Part shown: positions 46,780-55,286 of the stretch, piece after piece
Layout: the number at the start of each line of letters is the position of its first letter
Position numbering within the stretch: the stretch's first letter is position 1
Assembly: GCA_020437395.1 (NCBI GenBank)
Contig: JAGQWJ010000017.1
Span: forward strand, 1 to 56,737
From: Ignavibacteriota bacterium
GTDB taxonomy: Bacteria; Bacteroidota; Ignavibacteria; Kapaibacteriales; UBA2268
Direction: 5' to 3'
Length of the DNA: 56,737 nt
Notes under the pieces: generated by a model
Database searches by the model: none
Seen by the model: only the letters and a program-made list of their open reading frames with translations
Told to the model about the DNA's origin: nothing
Position numbers and translations under genes: made by a program

Positions 46780-48750
46780 TTATCGATTTTGATTTTGATT
46801 ATCTTTAAGCAAATAAGTTTTTATAACACCTTTGCCTTTAACCTCTATTTCACCTCTTTCTATGCAAATGATGCTATGTTCAGATAAGCTTTTTGCAAAG
46901 TTCTCCGTTACTTGTATCTCATTTGCTATCCCCGTACTTTCCATTCTAGAAGCAGTATTGACGGCATCACCCCAAAGATCATAGCTAAACTTACGCTCAC
47001 CTATAACACCTGCAACAACAGGGCCTGCATCTATACCTATGCGGAAATGAAGTTTGTAACCATCACTGGTTGTGTAATCTTGCATTAATTTTTGAGCTTT
47101 AAGTGCAAATTCGGCAGTGGATAATATGGGGTGAGGGTGTGGTTCAGGAAGTCCTGCCGCTGCCATATAACAATCACCAATTGTTTTTATTTTCTCAAGT
47201 CCATATTCTTTTGTCAAACTATCGAATCGAGTAAATATTTCGTTCAATACAGCAACAACTTTTACTGGGTCTGTGTCTTTTGAGTAGCTTGTAAAGCCAA
47301 CTATATCAAGAAATATAATAGCTGTATTTTCGAATCGATCAGCAATTCTTTTCTCATTTTTCTTTAATCTTTTAGCTATTTTAGCAGGCAATATATTTAG
47401 TAATAATTTCTCGGATTTCCTTCTTTCGAAGAAAACCAAAAGTAGCATTATTGCTCCACCACCAAACCCAAGTATAAGCACATATTGTTCATTACTCTTC
47501 CTTATTAATTCCAAGTCTCTGAGTTTGATTTCTTTTTCATTTATTTGGCTTTGTTTTACTGCTTCTAGTTTCGCAATTTCTTTAGTCTTTTGAATACTGA
47601 AAATTGAGTCTCTCAACTCAATCCATTTTCGTTGATAAATATATGCTTTCTTAAAATTTTTTTTCAGTGCGTATGCCTTTTCTAAATATCCATAAAACTC
47701 TCTTAGCATATCTTTTGAACCAATCTCAGAAGCTATTTCTATTGCTTTTTCACTGAAATATATAGATTTTTCAAGATTATAACTCTTATCAAGTTGTACA
47801 TTGCTATTCGATTCTTTCAATCTTCTAATAGTAGTATCTTGAGTAAGATGATAGTATAAGCCCCCAAGATTACCCATAATTGCAGCACTCCCGAATTTAT
47901 TACCTATCTCTTGATTTATATCTAAAGCCTTTTCATAATATGTCATAGCCAATTTATAATCCAATAAATAGTTGTAAGTGTTGGCTATATTACCCAGATT
48001 AATCGCAACCCCAAATTTATTTCCAAACAACTCCCACAGTTTAAGTGCTTTCTCAAACTTTTTTAAAGCTTTATCATATTGACCTGAGTCCATATAAGCC
48101 GTTCCAATATTACCCAATATTGTGGCTATTCCTCTCCTATTGTCCGTTTTTTCATACAACTTTAGTGCTTTATTGTAATACTTTAAGGCACTGTTGTAAT
48201 TTGTTAAGTCGCTATAAATATTCCCAATATTGCCATTATTATCTGCTTCGCCTTCTTTTTCTCCTATTTCTATACTAATTCTTAATGCTTTTTGATAATA
48301 TTTAAGTGCTTCGGAGTAATTGGAAAGATTGTAATAAATTGAACCGATATTACTAAGATTCTTTGAAATCTCTTTCTTATCCTTTTTTTGTTTATTGAGC
48401 TCTAAAGATTTTTCGAAATAACCCAAAGCATCACCTAGCTCACCAATGGAATACAAGTTACTGCCAATAGAATTATATGACTTGGCTATACCTTCTTGCC
48501 AGTTTAATTTTTTTGCTAATTCTAATGATTCATAACCATATTTAATACCTAACTCTGGGTCAATAGTTTTATATTCGAATGAGATACTGTACAGTAAAGA
48601 AACCTTGTTTGTGTCATCTGTTGCGGATTTTAACCTTTCTTTTAATAATTCTACTTTTGCTTGTTCCCTGTTCTGCGAAAGCAATAAGAAAGGGGAAAAA
48701 AAATATGAAGAGAGGAATACTATGAGTAAGAGAATTCTCAAAGTATCCAC
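46780..48750 (-). CDS. TPR-membrane-class III adenylate cyclase (copy 1)
   Basis: The product is 656 residues: signal segment (LRILLLIVFLSSYFFSPFLLLSQ), TPR array of about eight repeats, coiled coil (KLEAVKQSQINEKEIKLRDLELIRK), membrane helix (YVLILGFGGGAIMLLLVFF), linker LLLNILPAKIAKRLKKN and class III cyclase domain with FLDIVGFTSYSKD, KIKTIGDCYMAAAG and YDLWGDAVNTASRM intact. It is the first gene of an operon of three paralogs. An inverted repeat (48870-48894) stands in the divergent promoter region toward the SDR gene. Confidence 0.88.
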   Translation of the reverse strand: MDTLRILLLIVFLSSYFFSPFLLLSQNREQAKVELLKERLKSATDDTNKVSLLYSISFEYKTIDPELGIKYGYESLELAKKLNWQEGIAKSYNSIGSNLYSIGELGDALGYFEKSLELNKQKKDKKEISKNLSNIGSIYYNLSNYSEALKYYQKALRISIEIGEKEGEADNNGNIGNIYSDLTNYNSALKYYNKALKLYEKTDNRRGIATILGNIGTAYMDSGQYDKALKKFEKALKLWELFGNKFGVAINLGNIANTYNYLLDYKLAMTYYEKALDINQEIGNKFGSAAIMGNLGGLYYHLTQDTTIRRLKESNSNVQLDKSYNLEKSIYFSEKAIEIASEIGSKDMLREFYGYLEKAYALKKNFKKAYIYQRKWIELRDSIFSIQKTKEIAKLEAVKQSQINEKEIKLRDLELIRKSNEQYVLILGFGGGAIMLLLVFFERRKSEKLLLNILPAKIAKRLKKNEKRIADRFENTAIIFLDIVGFTSYSKDTDPVKVVAVLNEIFTRFDSLTKEYGLEKIKTIGDCYMAAAGLPEPHPHPILSTAEFALKAQKLMQDYTTSDGYKLHFRIGIDAGPVVAGVIGERKFSYDLWGDAVNTASRMESTGIANEIQVTENFAKSLSEHSIICIERGEIEVKGKGVIKTYLLKDNQNQNR

Positions 48751-48869
48751 CTTTTTGATAAAATACTGAACGAATAAGACATAATAATTTCAGTAATTGG
48801 TTTAGGTACAATGCACATAATAATAAATAAATAGCACTTTATGTAAAATTTCTTTCACTTTTATCCGCC

Positions 48870-48894
48870 AAATATAACTAATATTGTTATATTT
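48870..48894. promoter_or_regulatory. inverted repeat in divergent promoter region
   Basis: AAATATAAC, 7 bases, GTTATATTT lies 30 bases before the SDR start and about 120 bases upstream of the cyclase operon. The symmetry with a 16-base centre-to-centre spacing fits an operator for a dimeric regulator. It is very AT-rich, so chance is possible. Confidence 0.3.
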
Positions 48895-48923
48895 ACTTTT
48901 ATTATAATCCATAGAGATAAAAA

Positions 48924-49712
48924 ATGAATATTGAGCTAAAAGGCAAAACTGCATTAGTATGTGGTGGCACTGACGGCATTGGTAGAGCTTCGGCAGTTGA
49001 ATTGGCTACATTGGGCGCTAACGTTGTACTTATGGCCCGTTCTGAAGAAAAATTGCAAAAGGTATTAGAAAGTTTACCTGTGCAGCATTGGCAAAAACAC
49101 GACTACATTGTAGCAGATTTTATCAATCCAGAAGCCGTTAGGGATTCAACTTCAAATTATATTAAGAAAAATGGAAATATACAGATTTTAATAAACAACA
49201 CCGGGGGACCGCCCTCAGGTGCATTGCTCAATGTTGATGCAGAAGAATTTTATAAAGGATTCGATATGCATTTGAAGTGTAGCCATTACTTGACCCAAAC
49301 ACTTTTCGAGGGAATGAAAGATAGTCGTTATGGCAGAATAGTCAATATAATTTCAACATCAGTTAAAATTCCAATATCCGGTTTAGGTGTTTCCAATACA
49401 GTCCGCGGTGCTATGGCTAGTTGGTCAAAAACTCTCGCAAATGAGATTGCTATGTATGGAATAACAGTAAACAATGTATTGCCTGGATTCACTATGACAA
49501 ATAGATTGGAGAGCTTAATAGCAAAGAAAGCAGAAAGCAGAGAAATAGGAGAAAGTGAAGTGGAATCGGAAATGCTCGCAACTATACCAGCAGCAAGGTT
49601 TGCAGATCCAGAAGAAGTGGCTAATGCCGTTGCATTCCTTTCAACACCAGCGGCAGCTTATATCAACGGTATAAATTTGCCTGTTGACGGTGGGAGGTTA
49701 GGTTGTTTATAA
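48924..49712 (+). CDS. SDR-family oxidoreductase with atypical catalytic residues
   Basis: The product is 262 residues with the Rossmann motif CGGTDGIGRASAVELATLGANVVLMARS and NNTGGPPSG, and the catalytic-Ser region NIISTS (near 141-146). Where classical members have YxxxK, this protein has Ser157 and Arg161 (SNTVRGAMASWSKTLA). The C-terminal PGFTMTNRL and GINLPVDGGRLG are usual for the family. A subgroup of SDR proteins with GGPP and SNxxR is known to me, so the change is likely inherited and not recent damage. Activity and substrate are unknown; it may act on an unusual substrate or bind nucleotide only. Confidence 0.85.
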   Translation: MNIELKGKTALVCGGTDGIGRASAVELATLGANVVLMARSEEKLQKVLESLPVQHWQKHDYIVADFINPEAVRDSTSNYIKKNGNIQILINNTGGPPSGALLNVDAEEFYKGFDMHLKCSHYLTQTLFEGMKDSRYGRIVNIISTSVKIPISGLGVSNTVRGAMASWSKTLANEIAMYGITVNNVLPGFTMTNRLESLIAKKAESREIGESEVESEMLATIPAARFADPEEVANAVAFLSTPAAAYINGINLPVDGGRLGCL

Positions 49713-49795
49713 AAATTTGATTCCAATTAAATAACTTCGATAATCAAGTCGATGGTACTATGTTTGTATTCTTTTAGAGTTTATTAACATTTCTA

Positions 49796-49827
49796 TTTGT
49801 ATTATATTCATAAATATCATATATTTG
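49796..49827 (+). promoter_or_regulatory. Bacteroidota-type promoter of the UmuD-like pair
   Basis: TTTG (49796-49799), 20 bases, TATATTTG (49820-49827) fits the TTTG-N19-21-TAnnTTTG consensus perfectly. Transcription would start near 49834, about 37 bases before ATG 49871. Confidence 0.6.
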
Positions 49828-49870
49828 AGATAGCATAAAAAGAAGTTTTCCACAATTCTCAGGTTTTATA

Positions 49871-50299
49871 ATGCAACAATTTGAAGTAATTGGGTTTTTA
49901 CCAAAATCCGATAGAAAGATACCGTTCTTTACTATGTCAGTAGCCGCTGGTATTCCTATACCAGTAGAGGGGGACGTTGACAGAGAAGTAGATTTGAATG
50001 AATTCTTAGTTGAACACCCTGCCGCGACTTTCTTTGTGAAAGTAAAAGGAGATATGCTGAAAGAAGTAGGTATATGCGACAATGATATTCTCATAATAGA
50101 TACTTCAATCGATCCAACTGATGGTAAATTTGTTATTGCATCAGTAAACGATGATTTGGCCGTTCGGTTCTATCGTGAAATAGATGGTGATAGATTTTTA
50201 GAGTCACACACTGGTCAATTTTTACCTTTAGATAAAAATAAGTCATTGATTGATTTTCAGATACTAGGAACTGTTACAAAAGTAATCCATTCCCTCTAA
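49871..50299 (+). CDS. UmuD-like protein without catalytic dyad
   Basis: The product is 142 residues aligning over its length with UmuD of Escherichia coli: AAGIPIPVEGDVDREVDLNEFLVEHPAATFFVKVKGD resembles [36 protein letters not shown]. The Ala26-Gly27 bond stands exactly where UmuD is cut (Cys24-Gly25). The catalytic Ser60 is Met62 here (GDML in place of GDSM), and Lys97 is Arg99 (LAVRF in place of FTVKKL). The spacing is otherwise unchanged, so these are substitutions. The protein can be a cleavage substrate but not a protease. It has a strong own promoter and lies 59 bases before a second UmuD-like gene. No umuC is nearby. Confidence 0.8.
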   Translation: MQQFEVIGFLPKSDRKIPFFTMSVAAGIPIPVEGDVDREVDLNEFLVEHPAATFFVKVKGDMLKEVGICDNDILIIDTSIDPTDGKFVIASVNDDLAVRFYREIDGDRFLESHTGQFLPLDKNKSLIDFQILGTVTKVIHSL

Positions 50300-50358
50300 A
50301 AACGGCATAACATTTGTTGGATTAGTATAAATTAATATCCGACGAAATAAAAAAAACA

Positions 50359-50787
50359 ATGTATAGATTAAGAGCAGATAAATATGGGAACCCGAAAAAG
50401 GGTTTTACTTTCGAAGCACCGTTATTGCCAGCGAGCATACAACGTAGTTCCGGGATGTTGCAATCGGTAGAGACCACTATCGACTTAGGAAATCTTTTAC
50501 TTACTGGGAGTAAGGACGTCTATATGGCTCGAGTTACTGGCGACAGTATGATAGATGAAAATATATATACAGGAGATATATTAATAGTAGATGCCAAATC
50601 AGAACCTAAAGATGGACAAATTGTAGTTGCTTCACTCGATGGGGAAATGACAGTAAAGAAATTGCGGCGAAAAGATGGAAAAATATACTTAGTTTCTGCT
50701 AACCAGAAATATCTTCCAATTGAAATCACTGGTTATTGCAAATTTGAAATTCAAGGAGTTGTCAAGCACATAATCCATGAAGTTTAG
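50359..50787 (+). CDS. UmuD-like S24 peptidase with intact Ser-Lys dyad
   Basis: The product is 142 residues of the LexA/UmuD S24 peptidase family without a helix-turn-helix domain. The catalytic Ser63 is in VTGDSMIDENIYTGDILIVD and Lys100 in GEMTVKKLRRKDG. The region where UmuD carries its Cys-Gly bond reads ASIQRSSGMLQSVETTIDL; at the matching place (13 residues before Ile-Asp-Leu) there is Ile-Gln, so no Ala-Gly or Cys-Gly site is seen. It follows the dead homolog on the same strand and probably shares its transcript. It may cleave its neighbour in trans. Confidence 0.85.
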   Translation: MYRLRADKYGNPKKGFTFEAPLLPASIQRSSGMLQSVETTIDLGNLLLTGSKDVYMARVTGDSMIDENIYTGDILIVDAKSEPKDGQIVVASLDGEMTVKKLRRKDGKIYLVSANQKYLPIEITGYCKFEIQGVVKHIIHEV

Positions 50788-50858
50788 AATTTTTGACTAA
50801 TAAATATTTCTAAGCAATTAACAATCTCATCTAAATTAATTATTACAAAATTCACGAA

Positions 50859-52304
50859 TTAATATTTCACACAAATATTCTTTGGCTCTGTGAAAAAGTC
50901 CATAGCTTCAAAGCCGCCTTCTCTACCAATTCCGCTATCTTTTACACCACCGAAAGGAGTACGCAAATCACGAAGTAACCAGCAATTCACCCACACTATA
51001 CCTGCGTGCAAATTCTGTGCTACTCTATTAGCTCGGCTAATGTCTTGAGTCCAAACAGTAGCAGCAAGTCCGTATTTCACGCTATTAGCATAGCCAAGTA
51101 CTTCTTCTTCAGTGCTGAAAGGTTGCAAGGTTACTACAGGACCGAAAATTTCTTCTTGATTTGTTCTACAATTGAACGGGAGTCCCTCAATTACGGTCGG
51201 CTCTACGAAATAACCGTTCGCGCATCTCCCCTCAGGGTTTACTGCGTTTCCGCCTGCTATTACTTTACCGCCTTCTTGCTTAGCTAATTCGATATATAAT
51301 AGTATTTTCTCTTGATGTGGTTTGGATACTACTGCACCTAGTGATGTGTCTCCTTCCATTGGGTCACCTACCTTTAGCTTTTTCACTTTCACTACGAAAT
51401 CATCACGGAATTTCTCATATATAGATTCGTGTATGAATACTCGTGAACCGCAAAGACATATCTGCCCTTGATTTGCAAAAGATGAGATAACACTAGTGCT
51501 TAGTGCTTTGTCATAGTCGCAATCACCGAATATAATGTTCGGGTTCTTTCCACCTAATTCTAAAGACATTTTCTTGAATTTCGGTGCGACTATTCTTGCT
51601 ATATGCTCGCCTGTCTTAGTTCCACCTGTAAACGAAATTGCTTGTATATCATCATGTTGGACTATTGCCTCACCAGTAGTAGGTCCGTTGCCGTGTACTA
51701 TATTCAGAACTCCATTAGGAAGTCCAGCTTCTTTACAAACCTCAGAAAGTAAGTAAGCTGTCATTGGCGTAATCTCGCTTGGTTTAGCAACTACCGTATT
51801 GCCGGTAGCTAAAGCTGGGGCAATCTTCCAAGTGAATAGGTAAAGTGGCAAATTCCAAGGTGATATACACCCCACTACACCTAGGGGTTGTCTTAGAGTA
51901 TAGTTGATAGCTGGCTCTTCCGACATAAAATGTGACTGGCTAGAATAGTGCATTACAGCAGTAGCATAGAACTTGAAGTTAGATTTCGCACGTGGAATAT
52001 CTACTTTCCGAGCTAGCTTTATTGGCTTGCCATTGTCTCTGCTTTCGGCTTCTACAAACTCCTCGAATCTACTTTCTATACCATCCGCTATTGCCATTAT
52101 ATAATCGTGTCTTTGTTCGTTCGACAGATTAGACCACTCTGGGAACGCTTCTTTCGCGGCTTTGACCGCCATATCTACATCGGCAGAATCGGAATCGGGA
52201 ATTAGCGAATATACCTCGCCTACCGAAGGATCATAATTATCTAAATATTTACCATTAATAGGAGCTACTAGCTCTCCGTTAATATAATTCTGTATTTTGA
52301 ACAT
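50859..52304 (-). CDS. aldehyde dehydrogenase (ALDH8/2-aminomuconic semialdehyde type)
   Basis: The product is 481 residues with all NAD(P)-dependent aldehyde dehydrogenase landmarks: SPWNLPLYLFTWKIAPALATGNTVVAKPSE, SFTGGTKTG, catalytic Glu249 in SLELGGKNP, catalytic Cys283 in NQGQICLCGSR, and the late EEIFGPVV and VNCWLLRDLRTPFGGVKDSGIGREGG. The last segment is like ALDH8 and bacterial 2-aminomuconate or 2-hydroxymuconate semialdehyde dehydrogenases. No other aromatic or tryptophan catabolism gene is adjacent, so the substrate is uncertain. Confidence 0.92.
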   Translation of the reverse strand: MFKIQNYINGELVAPINGKYLDNYDPSVGEVYSLIPDSDSADVDMAVKAAKEAFPEWSNLSNEQRHDYIMAIADGIESRFEEFVEAESRDNGKPIKLARKVDIPRAKSNFKFYATAVMHYSSQSHFMSEEPAINYTLRQPLGVVGCISPWNLPLYLFTWKIAPALATGNTVVAKPSEITPMTAYLLSEVCKEAGLPNGVLNIVHGNGPTTGEAIVQHDDIQAISFTGGTKTGEHIARIVAPKFKKMSLELGGKNPNIIFGDCDYDKALSTSVISSFANQGQICLCGSRVFIHESIYEKFRDDFVVKVKKLKVGDPMEGDTSLGAVVSKPHQEKILLYIELAKQEGGKVIAGGNAVNPEGRCANGYFVEPTVIEGLPFNCRTNQEEIFGPVVTLQPFSTEEEVLGYANSVKYGLAATVWTQDISRANRVAQNLHAGIVWVNCWLLRDLRTPFGGVKDSGIGREGGFEAMDFFTEPKNICVKY

Positions 52305-52417
52305 TTCTTTTCAGATTTTTAGTTTTTATTATCTATCAAGATAATGAATTATTCTAAAATTCCATTAATTTGTAGTTGATACAATTCAATTAATCAATTA
52401 AACGAAAAGAAAGTCGA

Positions 52418-53830
52418 TTGCTTTTTAATTCATTTATATTCTTGTTTTTCCTTGCTATAGTCTTACCTATATTCTATTTGCTACCAAAGAAATCGTATAA
52501 GAATATATTCCTATTAGCAGCTAGTTACTTTTTTTATGGTTATTGGGATTGGCGGTTTTGTTTATTACTGTTATTATCTTCAATAGTTGATTATTATATA
52601 GGATTGTGGATACACAATACTGAAGATGAAAAGAAAAGGAAGCTGTTACTTTATACTAGTTTAAGTGTGAACTTAGGTATATTAGGGTTCTTCAAATATT
52701 TCAATTTCTTTGTTGATAGTTTCCAAACAATGATAAATGGTTTGGGTGGGAATGTTGACTCGCTTCACTTGAATATTATACTTCCTGTTGGAATCTCGTT
52801 TTATACTTTTCAAACCCTTTCTTACACTTTTGATGTATATAGAAAGAAATTAGAGCCAACTAATAATATTATTGATTTCGCTTTATTCGTATCATTTTTC
52901 CCGCAACTAGTAGCAGGTCCTATTGAGAGAGCAAAAGATCTATTACCCCAATTATATAACAAACTAAGACCAACTAAAGATCAAATAAAAGAAGGTGCTA
53001 CTCTTATAGTACTCGGTTTATTCCGAAAGGTGATGATAGGCGACACTGCTGGCAGAATCGTAGATCATATATTTGGGAATCTACATCTTTATAAATCCAT
53101 AGAAATAATTGCAGCTGTACTACTTTTCGGTATTCAAATTTATGCTGATTTCTCAGGGTATAGCAAAATAGCTCGTGGTACAGCTAAGCTACTAGGAATT
53201 GAGCTGATGGTAAACTTCGAACAACCATATCTGTCGAGGAACATCACGGAATTTTGGCGAAGATGGCATATATCACTCTCATCTTGGCTGAAAGATTATC
53301 TATATATTACTCTTGGTGGTAATAGAAAAGGTCAAGCACGCACTTATCTCAATCTAATGATAACTATGCTACTCGGTGGATTGTGGCACGGAGCTAGTTG
53401 GAACTTTGTTATTTGGGGTGGATTGCACGGTTTCTATTTAGCAGCACACAAGTTTTTCAGCAAGGGAAAAACAGAGTACGACTCTATAACTAGACTCAAA
53501 GATATACCAAAAGTGATGCTCACTTTTGTTTTAGTAGCGTTTACTTGGCTCTTTTTCAGAGCTACATCGTGGGAGTCAACTCAGCAGATTTTCTCCGCAA
53601 TATTTGATTGGCAAGTGAGCGAATATGCACATATTTTCACCCAGATATTACTTTCGTATTTCGTTTTGACTTTTGCTTTAGATATTATTGAAAATAGATT
53701 TGGACATACATTTGTGCTCCGATTCAAATCAATATCAATCCGATTTGGTATATTAATAAGCTTATTTGTTGTGACACTGATTTATATTTTTCAATCAAAA
53801 CCATTACCTTTTATATATTTCCAATTTTAA
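52418..53830 (+). CDS. MBOAT-family O-acyltransferase (AlgI-like)
   Basis: The product is 470 residues with about ten membrane helices. The start is TTG 52418, since the family almost always begins MLFNS as here. Typical motifs include FPQLVAGPIERAKDLLPQL, FADFSGYSKIARGTA-like YADFSGYSKIARGTAKLLGI, FWRRWHISLSSWLKDYLYI, and the catalytic His in LLGGLWHGASWNFVIWGGLHG. AlgI-type proteins pass acetyl groups across the membrane for polysaccharide O-acetylation. The SGNH-type gene that follows after 3 bases is the expected partner. Confidence 0.92.
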   Translation: MLFNSFIFLFFLAIVLPIFYLLPKKSYKNIFLLAASYFFYGYWDWRFCLLLLLSSIVDYYIGLWIHNTEDEKKRKLLLYTSLSVNLGILGFFKYFNFFVDSFQTMINGLGGNVDSLHLNIILPVGISFYTFQTLSYTFDVYRKKLEPTNNIIDFALFVSFFPQLVAGPIERAKDLLPQLYNKLRPTKDQIKEGATLIVLGLFRKVMIGDTAGRIVDHIFGNLHLYKSIEIIAAVLLFGIQIYADFSGYSKIARGTAKLLGIELMVNFEQPYLSRNITEFWRRWHISLSSWLKDYLYITLGGNRKGQARTYLNLMITMLLGGLWHGASWNFVIWGGLHGFYLAAHKFFSKGKTEYDSITRLKDIPKVMLTFVLVAFTWLFFRATSWESTQQIFSAIFDWQVSEYAHIFTQILLSYFVLTFALDIIENRFGHTFVLRFKSISIRFGILISLFVVTLIYIFQSKPLPFIYFQF

Positions 53831-53833
53831 AAT

Positions 53834-54886
53834 TTGACAAAAACTTTAAAACATATCGCCCTTTTTATTTTATCAGCATTTGTTACCCTCTTGGTGTGCG
53901 AATTATTTATAAATAATGCCAAAATTGTAGAAGCATCTCTAGGAAAATACTACGAAGATATAGGTAAGGGACTACCAAATAATATTGAGACTGTTTTTTT
54001 CAATGAAGGGTTTGGAATATTTAGAACAAATCATAGTCGATTTATAGGTAATGAAGTTGACACAACTAGTAAAAATCATATTAATATAGCTTTAGTAGGA
54101 GATTCTTTTGTCGAATCATTCCAGATATTCGAGCGTGATTATTTTGGCAACATTATAGAGAAAAGACTGGAAGAACATTTCAAAGGTTATACATTTGATG
54201 TTTTAAATTTCGGGCGTGCTGGGTTCAACATCAGTCATAATTTTGCTTATCAGCGGCTATTAGTTGATCAATTTAATCCTGCGTTAGTACTCTACTTCGT
54301 ATCAAACGGAGACCTTCATTTAGAGAAGTTATCTCCTCTTTACCCGTATGCAAAAGAGGAAAATGATTCACTTGTAGCTTCCATCGAATTTGATAGAAAA
54401 GAAATAGAACGATATATTTTCGTTCAAGATATGTTAGCAAAATCGATTTTATTAAACATGTTAAAAAACGCTAAGCACACAACTGACAAACACCCTGTAC
54501 CTTCTATTCTATTTGGGAAAGTCTATGATTGGTTTGTACCTAAGAAAAAGTCCTTCACACCAGACCCTAACTACAAGCCACTACCTATGGTAAATAAAAT
54601 CTTGAGTCATTTAGATAGTAACGTGATAATCATCAATCGGGACTATATACCATTTTATAAAGCTTTTGAAGATGAAGTTAATAGACTTGGTATAACTAAT
54701 TGGGATACTAGTAAATTCATGGACTCTCTTCGTAAACTTGGAAAAGATCCATATTATTGGAAGGTTACGAAGACTAATGGGCATTGGAATCAGGAAATGC
54801 ATAAAGATATCGGTGAGTTTCTTTCTAAGAAATTAATTCAAAAGATCGAACAAGACTCAGTTTCTATTCTCAAATCTCGCTTTTAG
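53834..54886 (+). CDS. membrane-anchored SGNH-hydrolase-like protein
   Basis: The product is 350 residues from TTG 53834, directly after the MBOAT stop. One N-terminal membrane helix (IALFILSAFVTLLVCELFI) anchors a periplasmic SGNH-like domain: block I VGDSFVESFQ with the nucleophile Ser, block II LNFGRAGFN, block III YFVSNGDLH, and a late HWN (NGHWNQEMHKD) that could give the catalytic His. It probably transfers acyl groups, delivered by the MBOAT protein, onto an extracellular polysaccharide, as AlgJ/AlgX do. Its last 30 bases overlap the convergent SdpI-like gene. Confidence 0.75.
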   Translation: MTKTLKHIALFILSAFVTLLVCELFINNAKIVEASLGKYYEDIGKGLPNNIETVFFNEGFGIFRTNHSRFIGNEVDTTSKNHINIALVGDSFVESFQIFERDYFGNIIEKRLEEHFKGYTFDVLNFGRAGFNISHNFAYQRLLVDQFNPALVLYFVSNGDLHLEKLSPLYPYAKEENDSLVASIEFDRKEIERYIFVQDMLAKSILLNMLKNAKHTTDKHPVPSILFGKVYDWFVPKKKSFTPDPNYKPLPMVNKILSHLDSNVIIINRDYIPFYKAFEDEVNRLGITNWDTSKFMDSLRKLGKDPYYWKVTKTNGHWNQEMHKDIGEFLSKKLIQKIEQDSVSILKSRF

Positions 54887-55213
54887 CTCTTTCTCAGTTT
54901 TGATAATTGGTATTGCCATAAATAATATCATAGTAAGAATAGAAAGAAATACCCCAACTATCATATTTAGATCTTTCATAGGCACTGCTAAAGAAGCTGT
55001 AAGTGTATATATAATCATATACCTAATCATCAGTTTACCTGAATATGGCTGTGCAAAATCCCATGCTTCTTGGCTAACCATTGATCGCTTTGTACGGTAA
55101 CCATAGAGTGAATTTACCTTCTTAGGAGGATACTTCAATGTAATTAGCATTATAATAATAACTAATGGACCAGTAAGGATTGGTATAATGAATAAAGGGT
55201 TATCAAAAATCAT
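54857..55213 (-). CDS. SdpI-family membrane protein
   Basis: The product is 118 residues with three membrane helices. The SdpI signature NSLYGYRTKRSMVSQEAWDFAQPYSGKL follows the first helix (LFIIPILTGPLVIIIMLITL). Bacillus SdpI gives immunity to a killing factor, but most relatives lack the toxin context and have no known role; no toxin is seen here. The end of the gene overlaps the SGNH gene on the other strand. Confidence 0.8.
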   Translation of the reverse strand: MIFDNPLFIIPILTGPLVIIIMLITLKYPPKKVNSLYGYRTKRSMVSQEAWDFAQPYSGKLMIRYMIIYTLTASLAVPMKDLNMIVGVFLSILTMILFMAIPIIKTEKELKARFENRN

Positions 55214-55250
55214 ATTTCTACATTATTAATTGTAATATTCAAATATAAAA

Positions 55251-55275
55251 AAAGCACCTTAAAAAAAGGTGCTTT
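55251..55275 (-). terminator. terminator of the csbD-like gene
   Basis: Stem AAAGCACCTT / AAGGTGCTTT is flanked by A and T runs on both sides; on the minus strand a run of T follows directly. It lies just after the stop of the CsbD-family gene. Confidence 0.75.
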
Positions 55276-55286
55276 AATTTTGTGTT

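Noticed and set aside
42742..48750. Regularly spaced similar DNA segments that might be a repeat array or CRISPR
   Set aside because: They are codons of TPR units, about 40 residues apart, diverged and in frame; no identical repeats with unique spacers exist.
49846..49854. DnaA-box-like TTTTCCACA before the UmuD-like pair
   Set aside because: It is a single imperfect site within the leader downstream of a strong promoter, with no cluster around it.
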